A stretch of DNA of 37,893 nucleotides, from NCBI GenBank assembly GCA_014859265.1, contig JACUUN010000012.1, positions 1-37,893 on the forward strand, read 5' to 3'. Source of the stretch: Coriobacteriia bacterium (GTDB lineage: Bacteria; Actinomycetota; Coriobacteriia; Anaerosomatales; SLCP01). Every line of letters begins with the position of its first letter. Position 1 is the first letter of the stretch. Below the pieces are notes generated by a model that saw only the letters and a program-made list of their open reading frames with translations, was not told the origin of the DNA and made no database searches. Below are positions 27,221 through 37,339 of this stretch, one piece after another. The position numbers were made by a program, and so were the translations under genes.

Positions 27221-28186
27221 ATGCGCAGATACCTTTCGATAATGCTTGTCCTCGTGCTTGTGGCAGTGCTTCTCGTGGGCTGTGGCGGTGACGGCGACGG
27301 TGACACCGACAATGGCGCGGTCGAGCCCAAGGGCCCGATCACCATCGGCTCCAAGATCGACGTCGAAGGCCCGGTGCTCGGCTACCTGATGGCCGCAGTG
27401 CTCGAGGATGCGGGATTCGATGTTGCAGACCGGATGCGGACCGGCGCTACAGACGTGGTGCGCCGCGCGCTGCTCGCCGGCGAGATCGATGCGTATCCGG
27501 AGTACACGGCAAACGCCCTGACGGTGTTCTATGCCGACGAGCAGATCGATCCGGCGGTGCTCCAGGACGCCCGGGCGACCTTCGAGGAGGCGGCACGGCT
27601 CGATCTCGAGAACGAGAACATCGTCTGGCTTGCTCCGGCACCCGCGAACAATACGTGGGCCGTCGCGGTACCGCGCGAATTCGCCGAGGGCAACGCGATC
27701 TTCACGCTCGAGGACTGGGCGATGTACATCAACGACGGCGGCGAGGTGAAAGTCGCCGGTTCGCAGGAGTTCTTCGACCGCGACGACGCGATGCCCTCGT
27801 TCGAGGAGGCCTACGGTTTCAGCCTCTCGGCCGCCCAGAAGGTGGCGCTCGCGACCGGTGACACCGCGGTCACAGCGAAGGCTGCGGCCGAGGGCACCGA
27901 CGGCGTGAATGCTGCGATGGTGTACGGGACCGACGGCACTATCGCCGCTCTCGATCTCTACGTGCTCGGCGATCCGCTCGGCGTGCAGCCCATCTACCAG
28001 CCCTCCCCGATCTTCCGCGGCGAGGTGATCGACGAGTATCCGGAGATCGCTGACCTGCTCGAGCCGGTGTTCGAGCGCCTCGACCTCGAGACGCTCCAGA
28101 GCCTGAACGCGCAGGTGGCCCTCGAGGGACAGGACGCTCAAGAAGTGGCCGAGTCGTGGCTTCGCGCCGAAGGGTTCATCGAGTAG
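27221..28186 (+). CDS. osmoprotectant/glycine betaine ABC transporter substrate-binding lipoprotein (OpuBC/OsmX-like)
   Basis: Lipobox 'LLVGC'; 'ITIGSKIDVEGPVLGYLMAAVLEDAGFDV...ALLAGEIDAYPEYTANAL'. Confidence 0.9.
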   Translation: MRRYLSIMLVLVLVAVLLVGCGGDGDGDTDNGAVEPKGPITIGSKIDVEGPVLGYLMAAVLEDAGFDVADRMRTGATDVVRRALLAGEIDAYPEYTANALTVFYADEQIDPAVLQDARATFEEAARLDLENENIVWLAPAPANNTWAVAVPREFAEGNAIFTLEDWAMYINDGGEVKVAGSQEFFDRDDAMPSFEEAYGFSLSAAQKVALATGDTAVTAKAAAEGTDGVNAAMVYGTDGTIAALDLYVLGDPLGVQPIYQPSPIFRGEVIDEYPEIADLLEPVFERLDLETLQSLNAQVALEGQDAQEVAESWLRAEGFIE

Positions 28187-28267
28187 GGAGCGACCATCAC
28201 CGGCACGCGCTCAAGCGCTGGAGGGCGGTCCGCTCGCCGCGTCGACCGCGTCGCCGCGTTCGGGGCC

Positions 28268-29365
28268 GTGGTCGCGCTGGCGGGCTGTCTGCTGCTGCCG
28301 TTCGTCGAGTTCCGGCCGAACCGCATCGTGAGCGGTACCTTCGAGACGGTCTTTGTGGCGGGCGTTGCAAGCTGGGCGCTCGTGGCGCTGATCGCACTCG
28401 CGCTCGTGGTGGCGTTGGCGCCAGGGCGTGTGCGCGGATCGCTGTTACTGGTCGCGGGCGCAGGCATGGGGCTCGCACTGCTCTGGGCGCTCGGCGTCGC
28501 CGCCGTCCACCTGCAGGAGGGGGCGCCGGCCATCGTGCGGGTCTCGGTCGGTCCCGGCGCGTGGCTCGTCGGCCTCGGAGCGCTCATCGTCTGGTTCGCA
28601 GGCACGCGTGCAACCGCGTCAGTACTGGTTCGGCGCATCGCAGGTGTCGCTGTCCTTCTCGGTGTTGCGGCGATCGCGATGTGGGGCGGGCTCGGGGAGC
28701 TCTCGCTCGCGCGCGAGTACGCGGTGCAGTCGCGCCGCTTCTGGACACTCGTGCGCCAGCATCTCGTGCTCGCAGGGACAGGCGTCGGGTTCGGCGTGCT
28801 CATCGGCATCCCGCTCGGCGTGGCTGCGTCACGCAACCGTGTGGTGCGCGACGCGGGCCTAGGTATCGCGAGCGTTATCCAGACGATCCCGTCGATGGCG
28901 ATGCTCGGCCTGCTCATAGCGCCGCTGGCTGCGCTCGGCCTGACCGCCATCGGTACCACCCCTGCGGTGATCGCGCTCACGCTCTACGCCCTGCTCCCCA
29001 TCATGCGCAACACCTTCGTCGGGCTAGCCGGTGTCGACGCGGCCGTCATCGACGCGGGGCGCGGCATGGGAATGGGGCGGCTCCAGCTGCTCCTCCGGGT
29101 CGAGGCGCCGCTCGCACTCCCGCTCGTCATCGAAGGGGTGCGGGCGGCCGCCGTGCTCGTCATCGGCATCGCGGCTGTCACCGCGTTCATCGGTGCCGGA
29201 GGGCTCGGCATCCTGGTCTTCCAGGGGTGGGGCCAGCAGGCCGACGATCTCACGTTGCTCGGTGCCATCCCCATGGTCGTGCTCGCGGTTCTCGCTGATG
29301 TCTCGATGCGCGGCCTGCGCCGCCTGGTCGTGTCGCCCGGTATCGAGGAAGGGACCCTCACGTGA
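28268..29365 (+). CDS. osmoprotectant ABC transporter permease with N-terminal TM extension
   Basis: 'HLVLAGTGVGFGVLIGIPLGVAASRNRVVRDAGLGIASVIQTIPSMAMLGLL' and 'LYALLPIMRNTFVGLAGVDAAVIDAGRGMGMGRLQLLLRVEAPLALPLVIEGVR' EAA-loop region; exact start uncertain. Confidence 0.88.
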   Translation: MVALAGCLLLPFVEFRPNRIVSGTFETVFVAGVASWALVALIALALVVALAPGRVRGSLLLVAGAGMGLALLWALGVAAVHLQEGAPAIVRVSVGPGAWLVGLGALIVWFAGTRATASVLVRRIAGVAVLLGVAAIAMWGGLGELSLAREYAVQSRRFWTLVRQHLVLAGTGVGFGVLIGIPLGVAASRNRVVRDAGLGIASVIQTIPSMAMLGLLIAPLAALGLTAIGTTPAVIALTLYALLPIMRNTFVGLAGVDAAVIDAGRGMGMGRLQLLLRVEAPLALPLVIEGVRAAAVLVIGIAAVTAFIGAGGLGILVFQGWGQQADDLTLLGAIPMVVLAVLADVSMRGLRRLVVSPGIEEGTLT

Positions 29366-30534
29366 TCACGCTGCGTGACGTCACGAAACGCTACGGTGAG
29401 GTCACCGCGGTCGACGGCGTGAGCTTCGAGGTGCCCTCGGGCGAGGTGTGCGTGCTCATCGGGCCGAGTGGCTGCGGCAAGACCACCACTCTGCGCATGA
29501 TCAACCGCCTCATAGAGCCCACCAGCGGCTCCATCGAGATCGACGGACAGGACGTCATGAGCGTGCGTCCCGAGGAGCTGCGCCGTCACATCGGCTACGT
29601 TATCCAGTCGGTGGGGCTCTTCCCGCACCTCACGGTGGCCGAGAACGTCGCGACCGTGCCCAAGCTCCTCGGCTGGGAGCGGCGTCGTTACGAGCCGAAG
29701 GTACGCGAGCTCCTCGGCATCGTGGGGCTGCCGCCTGCCGAGTACGCTGACAAGTACCCGCGCCAGCTCTCCGGCGGTCAAGCGCAGCGCGTCGGCGTGG
29801 CCAGGGCGCTCGTCGCCGACCCGCCGCTACTGCTCATGGACGAGCCATTCGGTGCGGTCGATCCGCTCACCCGGGAGCGGCTCCAGGCCGAGTTCGTGCG
29901 CATCCAGCGCGAGCTCAAGAAGACGGTCATCTTTGTCACCCACGACGTTGACGAGGCCATAAAGCTCGCCGACCGCATCGCGCTCATGCGCTCGGGCAAC
30001 CTCGAGCAGTACGACACGCCGGAGACGCTGCTCGACCATCCCGCGAGCAAGTTCGTGCACGACTTCATGGGAAGCGACCGTGCGCTCAAGCGGCTGGGGC
30101 GGGCGCGTGTCGCCAACGTGATGCGCACCGTGGAGTCGACTACCGGCGGCGCCCGCAGCGTGGTGGCTGAGGCGTGTGGCGGCTCGCGATTCGTCTATCT
30201 GACCGACGAACGGGGCGTCCTCGAAGGCTGGGTGGACTGCAAGGTGCTCGATGCCGGAACCCCACCGGAGGAGGCGGGCACCACGGTCGACTGGCATGAG
30301 GCCGCGGTGCACCCGGAAACCACGCTCAAAGACGCTCTCTCTCGCATGCTCGGGTTCGGATTTCGCAACGTGGCGGTTGTCGACGCCGATGGGCGCCTTG
30401 TGGGTGAGGTCTCGCTCGCGGCAATCGAGGGCACCATGGCCGATGCCGACACGCACATCGCCAATCTCGAGGAGGGCGAGGTGCTTGGCGCGATACCCGA
30501 GGAGTCCCCGGCCGAAAGGGATGAGCTGACGTGA
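29362..30534 (+). CDS. osmoprotectant ABC transporter ATPase with C-terminal CBS domains
   Basis: 'GPSGCGKTTTLRMINRLIEPTSGSIEIDGQDV', 'LSGGQAQRVGVARAL', 'LLLMDEPFGAVDPLTR'; CBS-like C-terminus. Confidence 0.94.
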   Translation: MITLRDVTKRYGEVTAVDGVSFEVPSGEVCVLIGPSGCGKTTTLRMINRLIEPTSGSIEIDGQDVMSVRPEELRRHIGYVIQSVGLFPHLTVAENVATVPKLLGWERRRYEPKVRELLGIVGLPPAEYADKYPRQLSGGQAQRVGVARALVADPPLLLMDEPFGAVDPLTRERLQAEFVRIQRELKKTVIFVTHDVDEAIKLADRIALMRSGNLEQYDTPETLLDHPASKFVHDFMGSDRALKRLGRARVANVMRTVESTTGGARSVVAEACGGSRFVYLTDERGVLEGWVDCKVLDAGTPPEEAGTTVDWHEAAVHPETTLKDALSRMLGFGFRNVAVVDADGRLVGEVSLAAIEGTMADADTHIANLEEGEVLGAIPEESPAERDELT

Positions 30535-31283
30535 TACTCCCCCCGCGCATGAGGCCGGTTGTTGCCGCGTTCGCCGGAACGATGCTCTTCGCGTGGATTG
30601 TCGGTCAGCAGGAGCTCTGGGCGAGCGTGCTGGGCTCGTTGTTCCCGGAGTCGGCCCGGCCGGTCTACCCCGCCGCGACCGTCGCCGAGCTCACGATGCA
30701 GCACCTGCGCCTCGTCGGTATCTCGAGCGGGCTCACGCTGCTCGTCGGCATCCCGCTCGGCATGTGGGTGACGCGTCCGTCCGGCGCAGACTTCCGCGAG
30801 ATTGTTTCGGCGGCCGTCGACTTCGGCCAGACGTTCCCACCGGTCGCGGTGTTGGCGCTCATGATGCCGATTCTCGGTTTTGGCCTGTGGCCGGCGGTCG
30901 TGGCGCTCTTCCTCTATGGCATGTTCCCGGTGGTGAGCAACACCGTGGCCGGGCTCGAGGCGGTGCCGCGCACCGTTATCGATGCTGCCCGCGGCATGGG
31001 GATGGACCGGGCCCGCATCCTGTTCACCGTCGAGATGCCGCTCGCGGCCCGCATCATCATGGCGGGCGTGCGCACCTCGGTCGTCATCAACATCGGAACA
31101 GCCACGGTGGCCGCCGCTGTGGGCGCGGGCGGGCTCGGCGATCCCATTATCGGTGGGATTAGCGTGCAGAACATGGCATACGTGCTGCAGGGGGCGACCG
31201 CGGCAGCGCTGCTGGCGGTCGTCGCCGACGGGCTACTTGCCGGTGCCGAGCGGCTGCTGACGCCTCGCGGACTGGAGGCGTAG
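30531..31283 (+). CDS. osmoprotectant ABC transporter permease
   Basis: 'HLRLVGISSGLTLLVGIPLGMWVTRP' and 'LYGMFPVVSNTVAGLEAVPRTVIDAARGMGMDRARILFTVEMPLAARIIMAGVR'. Confidence 0.92.
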   Translation: MILPPRMRPVVAAFAGTMLFAWIVGQQELWASVLGSLFPESARPVYPAATVAELTMQHLRLVGISSGLTLLVGIPLGMWVTRPSGADFREIVSAAVDFGQTFPPVAVLALMMPILGFGLWPAVVALFLYGMFPVVSNTVAGLEAVPRTVIDAARGMGMDRARILFTVEMPLAARIIMAGVRTSVVINIGTATVAAAVGAGGLGDPIIGGISVQNMAYVLQGATAAALLAVVADGLLAGAERLLTPRGLEA

Positions 31284-31336
31284 CGCACGGTCCAAACTCC
31301 GCGCGCACCGGCCTCCCGCTGCGCTACCCTAGCGGT

Positions 31337-32740
31337 ATGATTCCTCTTCCCGACATCGCACGCGCCACCGCAGCCGAGCACGACATGCTGCCGCCCGGCT
31401 CGCCCGTGGTCGCGATGGTCTCCGGCGGCGCCGACTCGATGGCGCTGCTCCATCTACTGGCCGCTGGCGATCTCGGCGCAGCACTCCACCTCAGCGCTCT
31501 GCACGTCAACCACCTTCTGCGTGGAGCGGACTCCGATGCCGACGAGGCGTTCGTCGCTGCTGAGTGCGAGCGGCTAGGCGTACCCTGCCGCACCGTGCGT
31601 TTCGATGTCGCCGGATACGCGGCCGCCGAAGGGGGTCTCAACCTCGAGGACGCAGGGCGCCAGGTGCGCTACCGCTTCGCCGCCGAGGAGGCCGACGCCC
31701 GCGCACTCGCGCTCGGCCTTGGCCCGGCCGACGCCCGCATCGCCGTCGCCCACACGCTTGACGACCGCATCGAAACCTTTCTCACGCGCCTGCTCTCCGG
31801 CGCCGGGGCGGGCGGGCTCGCCTCCATCCGGCACGTTCGCGGCCGGATCGTCCGGCCCCTGCTCGATGCGCCGCGCGCCGAGGTCCGCGCGTGGCTCGAA
31901 GCGCAGCAGGGCGTCACGTGGCGCGAGGACGCCACCAACCTCGACACCACGCGGCAGCGTGCGCGCGTCCGCCACGAGGTGCTGCCCGCGCTGTTCGCCG
32001 CCGAACCCGCGCTCCACAGCACGCTCCAGCGCACGATGCGCGTGCTCGCCGACGAGGACGACCTCCTCGCAGGCATGGCGGCGGCGTTCGCGCGTGACTT
32101 TGCTGCCGGGCAACAGCGCCCGGGCGAGGTGGCGCTCGACCGTTCCATGATGCTCACCCTCTCCCGGGCAATGCAGCGGCGGACCGTGCGTGCCGCGCTC
32201 GAAGTGGTCTTCCCGGAGGCGTCTCGCCTCGACTCGGTCCACATCGAGGCGATTGTCGACGGACTGGCCGATGAGGGCTTCGCCCGCGACCTACCCGACG
32301 GCCTGCGGGCATTCTCGGAGTACGGTAAAATGATTATTTGGCACCGGGGGAAGCGATTCCCGAGCGTGGCACCTTCTTTGCTCCCAATACCGGGCAGTGT
32401 CGACCTCGGTCCCATCGGATCGATCGAGGCCGTACCGGCAGCCTCCGGAGAGGTCGTCGGCGAACGTCGGAGCGTGGTCATCGACGCAGGTGATGCTACG
32501 TCGTTCACCATCAGCCCCGCGCGTGAAGGGGAGCGGATGCGACCTCTCGGCATGGACGGCACGAAGAAGCTCTCGGACCTGCTGACCGACGACAAGGTGC
32601 CGCATCGCGAACGGCACGGAGTACCGGTCGTGCGCGACGGGGAGCGCGTCGTGTGGCTCGCCGGTGTGAGGATGAGCGACGAATACAAAGTGGGACCGCA
32701 TACCAGTCGGGCAGTGCGGCTCACATGGCGGACCGGGTAA
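31337..32740 (+). CDS. tilS: tRNA(Ile)-lysidine synthase
   Basis: 'VVAMVSGGADSMALLHLL' PP-loop, 'HVNHLLRGADSDADEAFV', 'AHTLDDRIETFLTRLLSGAG'; upstream of hpt and ftsH. Confidence 0.94.
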   Translation: MIPLPDIARATAAEHDMLPPGSPVVAMVSGGADSMALLHLLAAGDLGAALHLSALHVNHLLRGADSDADEAFVAAECERLGVPCRTVRFDVAGYAAAEGGLNLEDAGRQVRYRFAAEEADARALALGLGPADARIAVAHTLDDRIETFLTRLLSGAGAGGLASIRHVRGRIVRPLLDAPRAEVRAWLEAQQGVTWREDATNLDTTRQRARVRHEVLPALFAAEPALHSTLQRTMRVLADEDDLLAGMAAAFARDFAAGQQRPGEVALDRSMMLTLSRAMQRRTVRAALEVVFPEASRLDSVHIEAIVDGLADEGFARDLPDGLRAFSEYGKMIIWHRGKRFPSVAPSLLPIPGSVDLGPIGSIEAVPAASGEVVGERRSVVIDAGDATSFTISPAREGERMRPLGMDGTKKLSDLLTDDKVPHRERHGVPVVRDGERVVWLAGVRMSDEYKVGPHTSRAVRLTWRTG

Positions 32741-32777
32741 GCTGCCCGGGTGCACACGCGACTGACAGGAGTGACGG

Positions 32778-33317
32778 ATGCATCCCGACCTCGACCACGT
32801 CGTCCTTTCCGAGGACGAGATCCAGCGGCGCGTCGCCGAGCTCGGCGACGAGATCAGCCGCGACTACGGTGAGGAGTCCATCCTGCTCATCGCCGTGTTG
32901 CGCGGTGCCTCGCTTTTTGTGGCCGACCTCGCCCGCGCGATCACCTCACCGGTCGAGATCGACTTCATGGCGGTGTCCTCGTACGGCTCTTCGACGCAGT
33001 CCTCGGGCGTGGTCCGCATCATCAAGGACCTCGAGGAGCTCATCGAGGGGCGCAACGTGCTCGTGGTGGAGGACATCATCGATACCGGCCTCACGCTCAA
33101 GTACCTCCTGAAGAACCTGGCATCACGCAAGCCGAAGACTCTGGAAATCGTGTCGCTGCTGTACAAGAAGGACAAGCAGCGGGTACCTATCTCATGCAGG
33201 TACGTGGGGTTCGACATCCCGGACGAGTTCGTGGTGGGCTACGGCCTCGACTACGCCGAGCACTACCGGAACCTGCCATATATCGGCGTCCTGCGACCGG
33301 AGGTCTACACAGGGTAG
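32778..33317 (+). CDS. hpt: hypoxanthine phosphoribosyltransferase
   Basis: 'LLIAVLRGASLFVADLARAI', 'VLVVEDIIDTGLTLKYLLKNL', 'PDEFVVGYGLDYAEHYRNLPYIGVL'. Confidence 0.96.
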   Translation: MHPDLDHVVLSEDEIQRRVAELGDEISRDYGEESILLIAVLRGASLFVADLARAITSPVEIDFMAVSSYGSSTQSSGVVRIIKDLEELIEGRNVLVVEDIIDTGLTLKYLLKNLASRKPKTLEIVSLLYKKDKQRVPISCRYVGFDIPDEFVVGYGLDYAEHYRNLPYIGVLRPEVYTG

Positions 33318-33352
33318 CGCCCGGACTATCCCTCCGAGGAGACTGAGATCTG

Positions 33353-35344
33353 TTGAACAAGAATCTGAGAACCGTACTGCTCTACCTGGTCCTGCTCGTG
33401 GCCGCGGTCTACTTCGTCACGGGCACCTTCGGCGCTGCCGAGGGACCTGCGCCACTCACCACGAGCGAGTTTCTCGGTGCGCTCGATGACGAGCGCGTCA
33501 GCGAGGTCACCTTCAAGGCGCGCGACCGTGTGGTAGAAGGGCAGTACTACCCGAGCGAGGCCGCGGTGAAGGAGGGCGAGAAGGCACTGCGCGCCTTCAC
33601 CTCCACGTGGGCCGGCGAGGACTCGTTCAACGAGCTCATGGCGACCCACCGCGACGTGAAGTTCGCAGTCGACCCGCAGAACACCTCGCTCTGGGTCGGC
33701 ATGCTCACCTCGCTGCTGCCCATCGGCATCCTCATCCTCGTCATGCTCTACTTCTTCAGCCAGATGCAGGGCGGCAACTCTAAGGTGATGTCGTTCGGCA
33801 AGGCCAAGGCCAAGCGTATGACGCGCGACCAGCCGAGGGTTACCTTCAAGGACGTGGCCGGGGTCGACGAGGCCATCGAGGAGCTCGAGGAGATCAAGGA
33901 GTTCCTCGCCAACCCGGGCAAGTTCCAGGCGCTCGGCGCCAAGATCCCCAAGGGCGTGCTGCTCGTCGGACCTCCGGGCACCGGCAAAACGCTGCTTGCC
34001 CGCGCGGTCGCGGGCGAGGCGGCCGTGCCGTTCTTCTCGATCTCGGGTTCGGACTTCGTCGAGATGTTCGTGGGCGTGGGCGCGAGTCGCGTGCGCGATC
34101 TGTTCGAGCAGGCCAAGACGGCCAGCCCCTGCATCATCTTCATGGACGAGATCGACGCGGTCGGCCGCCAGCGTGGCGCCGGCCTTGGCGGCGGACACGA
34201 CGAGCGCGAGCAGACGCTCAATCAGCTACTCGTCGAGATGGACGGTTTCGACATCAAGGACAACGTCATCCTCATCGCGGCCACGAACCGCCCGGACATC
34301 CTCGACCCTGCGCTTCTGCGGCCGGGTCGTTTCGACCGGCAGATCACCGTCGACCGCCCCGACCGCAAGGGCCGCGAGGCCATCCTTGAGATCCATGCCC
34401 GTGGCAAGCCGATGGAGGACGACATCGAACTCGAGGTGCTGGCACGGCGCACGCCGGGCTTCACCGGTGCCGACCTCGCGAACCTCGTGAACGAGGCGGC
34501 GCTGCTCGCCGCCCGGCACGGCAAGAAGAAGATCGACATGCACGAACTCGACGAGGCTATCGAGCGCGTCATCTCCGGGCCGGAGCGCAAGAGCCGGCTG
34601 ATTTCCGAGGAAGAGAAGAAGATCATCGCCTACCACGAGTCAGGTCACGCACTCGTGGGTCACGTGCTTCCCACCACTGACCCCATCCACAAGATCTCTA
34701 TCATCGCGCGTGGCCAGTCACTCGGCTACACGCTTGCGCTGCCCTCCGAGGACCGCTTCCTGACCTCTCGGAGCTACATACTCGACAATATCGCGATGCT
34801 GCTCGGCGGGCGCGTGGCCGAGGAGGTCGCCATGGGCGACATCACGACCGGCGCGGCCAACGACATCGAGCGGGCCACCAAGACCGCGAAGCAGATGGTC
34901 ATGCGTTATGGCATGAGCGACAAGCTCGGCCCGCAGACCTTTGGCGACGCGAACCACGAGGTATTCCTCGGCAGGGACTTCTCCGCCAATGCGGACTACA
35001 GCCCCGAGATCGCCTACGAGATCGACAAGGAGGTCAGGCGCCTGATCGACGAGGCGTACGAAACCTCCCGCCGCATCCTTACGGAGCGCCGCGAGCAACT
35101 CGATCTCATGGCCGAGGTGCTTATCGAGCGCGAGACGGTCGACAAGAACGAGCTCGAGGCGCTGCTCGAGGACCGCTGGGACGAGTACCTCGTCGAGGAG
35201 GCAGCAGCGAAGGGTGCGGAGCCGGCACCCGAGCCCGGGGCTGCCGAGGAGGAGCTTCCCGCTGACGAGCGCGCGGCCGCCGAGAGCGACTCGGACACCC
35301 GCAAGGCCGCGCCCGAGGCCCCTCCCGCCGTCACCGGAGCGTAG
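33353..35344 (+). CDS. ftsH: ATP-dependent zinc metalloprotease FtsH
   Basis: '[23 protein letters not shown]', '[39 protein letters not shown]', '[10 protein letters not shown]' zinc motif; TTG start. Confidence 0.97.
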   Translation: MNKNLRTVLLYLVLLVAAVYFVTGTFGAAEGPAPLTTSEFLGALDDERVSEVTFKARDRVVEGQYYPSEAAVKEGEKALRAFTSTWAGEDSFNELMATHRDVKFAVDPQNTSLWVGMLTSLLPIGILILVMLYFFSQMQGGNSKVMSFGKAKAKRMTRDQPRVTFKDVAGVDEAIEELEEIKEFLANPGKFQALGAKIPKGVLLVGPPGTGKTLLARAVAGEAAVPFFSISGSDFVEMFVGVGASRVRDLFEQAKTASPCIIFMDEIDAVGRQRGAGLGGGHDEREQTLNQLLVEMDGFDIKDNVILIAATNRPDILDPALLRPGRFDRQITVDRPDRKGREAILEIHARGKPMEDDIELEVLARRTPGFTGADLANLVNEAALLAARHGKKKIDMHELDEAIERVISGPERKSRLISEEEKKIIAYHESGHALVGHVLPTTDPIHKISIIARGQSLGYTLALPSEDRFLTSRSYILDNIAMLLGGRVAEEVAMGDITTGAANDIERATKTAKQMVMRYGMSDKLGPQTFGDANHEVFLGRDFSANADYSPEIAYEIDKEVRRLIDEAYETSRRILTERREQLDLMAEVLIERETVDKNELEALLEDRWDEYLVEEAAAKGAEPAPEPGAAEEELPADERAAAESDSDTRKAAPEAPPAVTGA

Positions 35345-35451
35345 ACGGCCGGGTACCCGGTTTCCCGCATGTCGGTGCGGCAGGGTATACTGCAAGTGTA
35401 TGGTTGCAGGGGCGGTCTGGGTCCGGTCCGTCAGCACACGAGGGGTGGGTC

Positions 35452-36669
35452 GTGGCATCTGATTGGCGAGCGGGAGCCAGTTTCGAGGCATGGCAGGCGC
35501 GCGTGTCCGCTGACGGTCTCGAGTCACGGCCGTGGTGGCGCCGATTTGGTCGACGCAACGATTTGGCCGGCATGCACGACCAGCTGCTCAAGTCGCTCAA
35601 CGACGTGGCGGCAGCGGTCTCTTCCACCCTCTCCGTCGACGAGGTGCTCAGGACCATCGTCGAGCGCGCCAAACGGGTCACCAATACCGACAAGGCCGTG
35701 CTCCTGCTCACCTCCGAGCACGGGGAGTCTCTGGATTTCGAGACCCTCAACGTGCGCGGCGCCATCGCGGAGCACCCCGAGGACTGGTGGAGTCCGCGGC
35801 TCCAGTCCATCGCCTCCGAGGTCCTGCACAATGGGCGGACCTATCTGGATCACGACCAGCGGCAAGGTGCGTGGATGCTCTGCGCCCCCATCAAGATCCA
35901 TGAGCGGCCCATCGGCCTGCTATGCGCCATCAACGACGAGTCGCGCCCGTTTACCGAGTACGAGACCGAGTACCTGGCGATTCTGAGTTCGTTCGCCGCC
36001 TCGGCGGTCATCAACGCGCGGCTTGCCGAGCAGAACCGATATGTCCTCCTCGCCTCGGAGCGCGACCGCATCGCCCGCGAGATGCACGACGGCATCGCGC
36101 AGTCGCTCTTCTCGATATCGCTCGGGCTGGAGGTCTGCAAGAAGCAGACACTGCGTGGGGAGCACGGGAACATCGCGGAGCGCCTCGAGGAGCTCCAGGA
36201 CGAGCTGAACTCAAGCATGATGGAGTTGCGTCGGGTCATCTATGACTTGCGTCCGGCGAAACTCAAGGAGCTGGGGCTGACCGAGGCGGTAGAGCACTGG
36301 CTCAAGGAGGCGACCAACGGTCGCGACATCGAGGGCAGGCTCGTGGTCACCGGAGAGCAGCGCCTGCTGAGCGGTGCGTCCGAAGCGTGCCTGTACCGGG
36401 TCGCCAAGGAAGCGACCAGCAATATCATCAAGCACGCCAGAGCTCGCTCGTTCGAGGTCGATATCGACTACCGCCCGTTCGCTGTCGTGCTCACGGTTAC
36501 CGACGACGGTGCCGGGTTCGACGTTGATGAGGCTCGCGACGAGTCGGTGTACATCGGCTCGGTCGGCCTACACAGCATAGCCGAGCGGGTTCGCGCCGAA
36601 GGAGGCGAACTTCAGATATCGAGCCAGTCCGGCAGGGGCACCACCGTGAAGGTGGAGCTGCCGCTGTGA
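35452..36669 (+). CDS. cytosolic GAF-domain sensor histidine kinase (HisKA_3, NarL-type)
   Basis: GAF-like 'SLNDVAAAVSSTLSVDEVLRTIVERAKRVTNTDKAVLLL'; 'ERDRIAREMHDGIAQSLFSISLGLE' H-box; HATPase 'DDGAGFD'; no TM segment; GTG start. Confidence 0.9.
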   Translation: MASDWRAGASFEAWQARVSADGLESRPWWRRFGRRNDLAGMHDQLLKSLNDVAAAVSSTLSVDEVLRTIVERAKRVTNTDKAVLLLTSEHGESLDFETLNVRGAIAEHPEDWWSPRLQSIASEVLHNGRTYLDHDQRQGAWMLCAPIKIHERPIGLLCAINDESRPFTEYETEYLAILSSFAASAVINARLAEQNRYVLLASERDRIAREMHDGIAQSLFSISLGLEVCKKQTLRGEHGNIAERLEELQDELNSSMMELRRVIYDLRPAKLKELGLTEAVEHWLKEATNGRDIEGRLVVTGEQRLLSGASEACLYRVAKEATSNIIKHARARSFEVDIDYRPFAVVLTVTDDGAGFDVDEARDESVYIGSVGLHSIAERVRAEGGELQISSQSGRGTTVKVELPL

Positions 36670-36682
36670 GGGGGGACGCGTC

Positions 36683-37339
36683 TTGATCAGGGTCTTCATC
36701 GCAGACGATCACGAACTCGTGCGTTTTGCGCTGCGCTCCCTGCTGGAGGGCGAGCCCGACCTCGAACTCGTCGGTGAAGCCGAGAACGGTGAGCTTGCAA
36801 TCGAGCGCGTGCTGGAGACGACACCCGACGTCCTGCTGCTTGACATGCGGATGCCCGGGCTCGGCGGCGCTGAGGTGTGCAGCAAGGTGCGGGAGGAGTG
36901 CCCGGACACCCGCGTGCTCATCCTCACCAGCTACGACGATGACGAGGAGCTCTTTGGTGTTCTCGCTGCCGGTGCGTCCGGCTACCTCCTGAAGGATGCG
37001 CATCCCGATAACGTGGCGCATGCGGTGCGCTCGGTCGCCGAAGGTCAGGCGGTCTTTGACGACGCGATTGCCCAGCGGATCATCGCGGGTAAGAAGGGCG
37101 CAGAGGTCGGCGCTGAGGCGGCCGCTTTGCTCAAGACGCTCTCCGAGCGCGAGATGGAGGTCTTGCGACTCATGGCCAGGGGCCTCAGCAACAAGGAGAT
37201 TGGCCGCGCGCTCTGGATTGGTGAGACCACCGTCAAGACGCACGTGAGCCACATCCTGCGCAAGCTCGAACAGGGCGACCGCACCCAGGCGGTGCTCACC
37301 GCGGTGCGTCTCGGCATCGTGTCGATGAGCGGGGAGTAG
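36683..37339 (+). CDS. NarL/LuxR-family response regulator
   Basis: 'IRVFIADDHELVRFALRSLLEGEPDLELVGEAENG..LLLDMRMPGLGG' receiver and 'LSEREMEVLRLMARGLSNKEIGRALWIGETTVKTHVSHILRKL' HTH; 11 nt after the kinase. Confidence 0.95.
   Translation: MIRVFIADDHELVRFALRSLLEGEPDLELVGEAENGELAIERVLETTPDVLLLDMRMPGLGGAEVCSKVREECPDTRVLILTSYDDDEELFGVLAAGASGYLLKDAHPDNVAHAVRSVAEGQAVFDDAIAQRIIAGKKGAEVGAEAAALLKTLSEREMEVLRLMARGLSNKEIGRALWIGETTVKTHVSHILRKLEQGDRTQAVLTAVRLGIVSMSGE

Noticed and set aside
27101-28141. N-terminal extension of mqnE ORF (25907..28141) over the osmoprotectant binding-protein gene
   Set aside because: The extension is antisense to a clear lipoprotein gene; mqnE begins naturally at MTAFQLSDPSLEPI (27100).
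35349-35360. CCGGGTACCCGG palindrome after ftsH as an intrinsic terminator
   Set aside because: Perfect palindrome but without a loop and with only TTT downstream; too weak to call a terminator.
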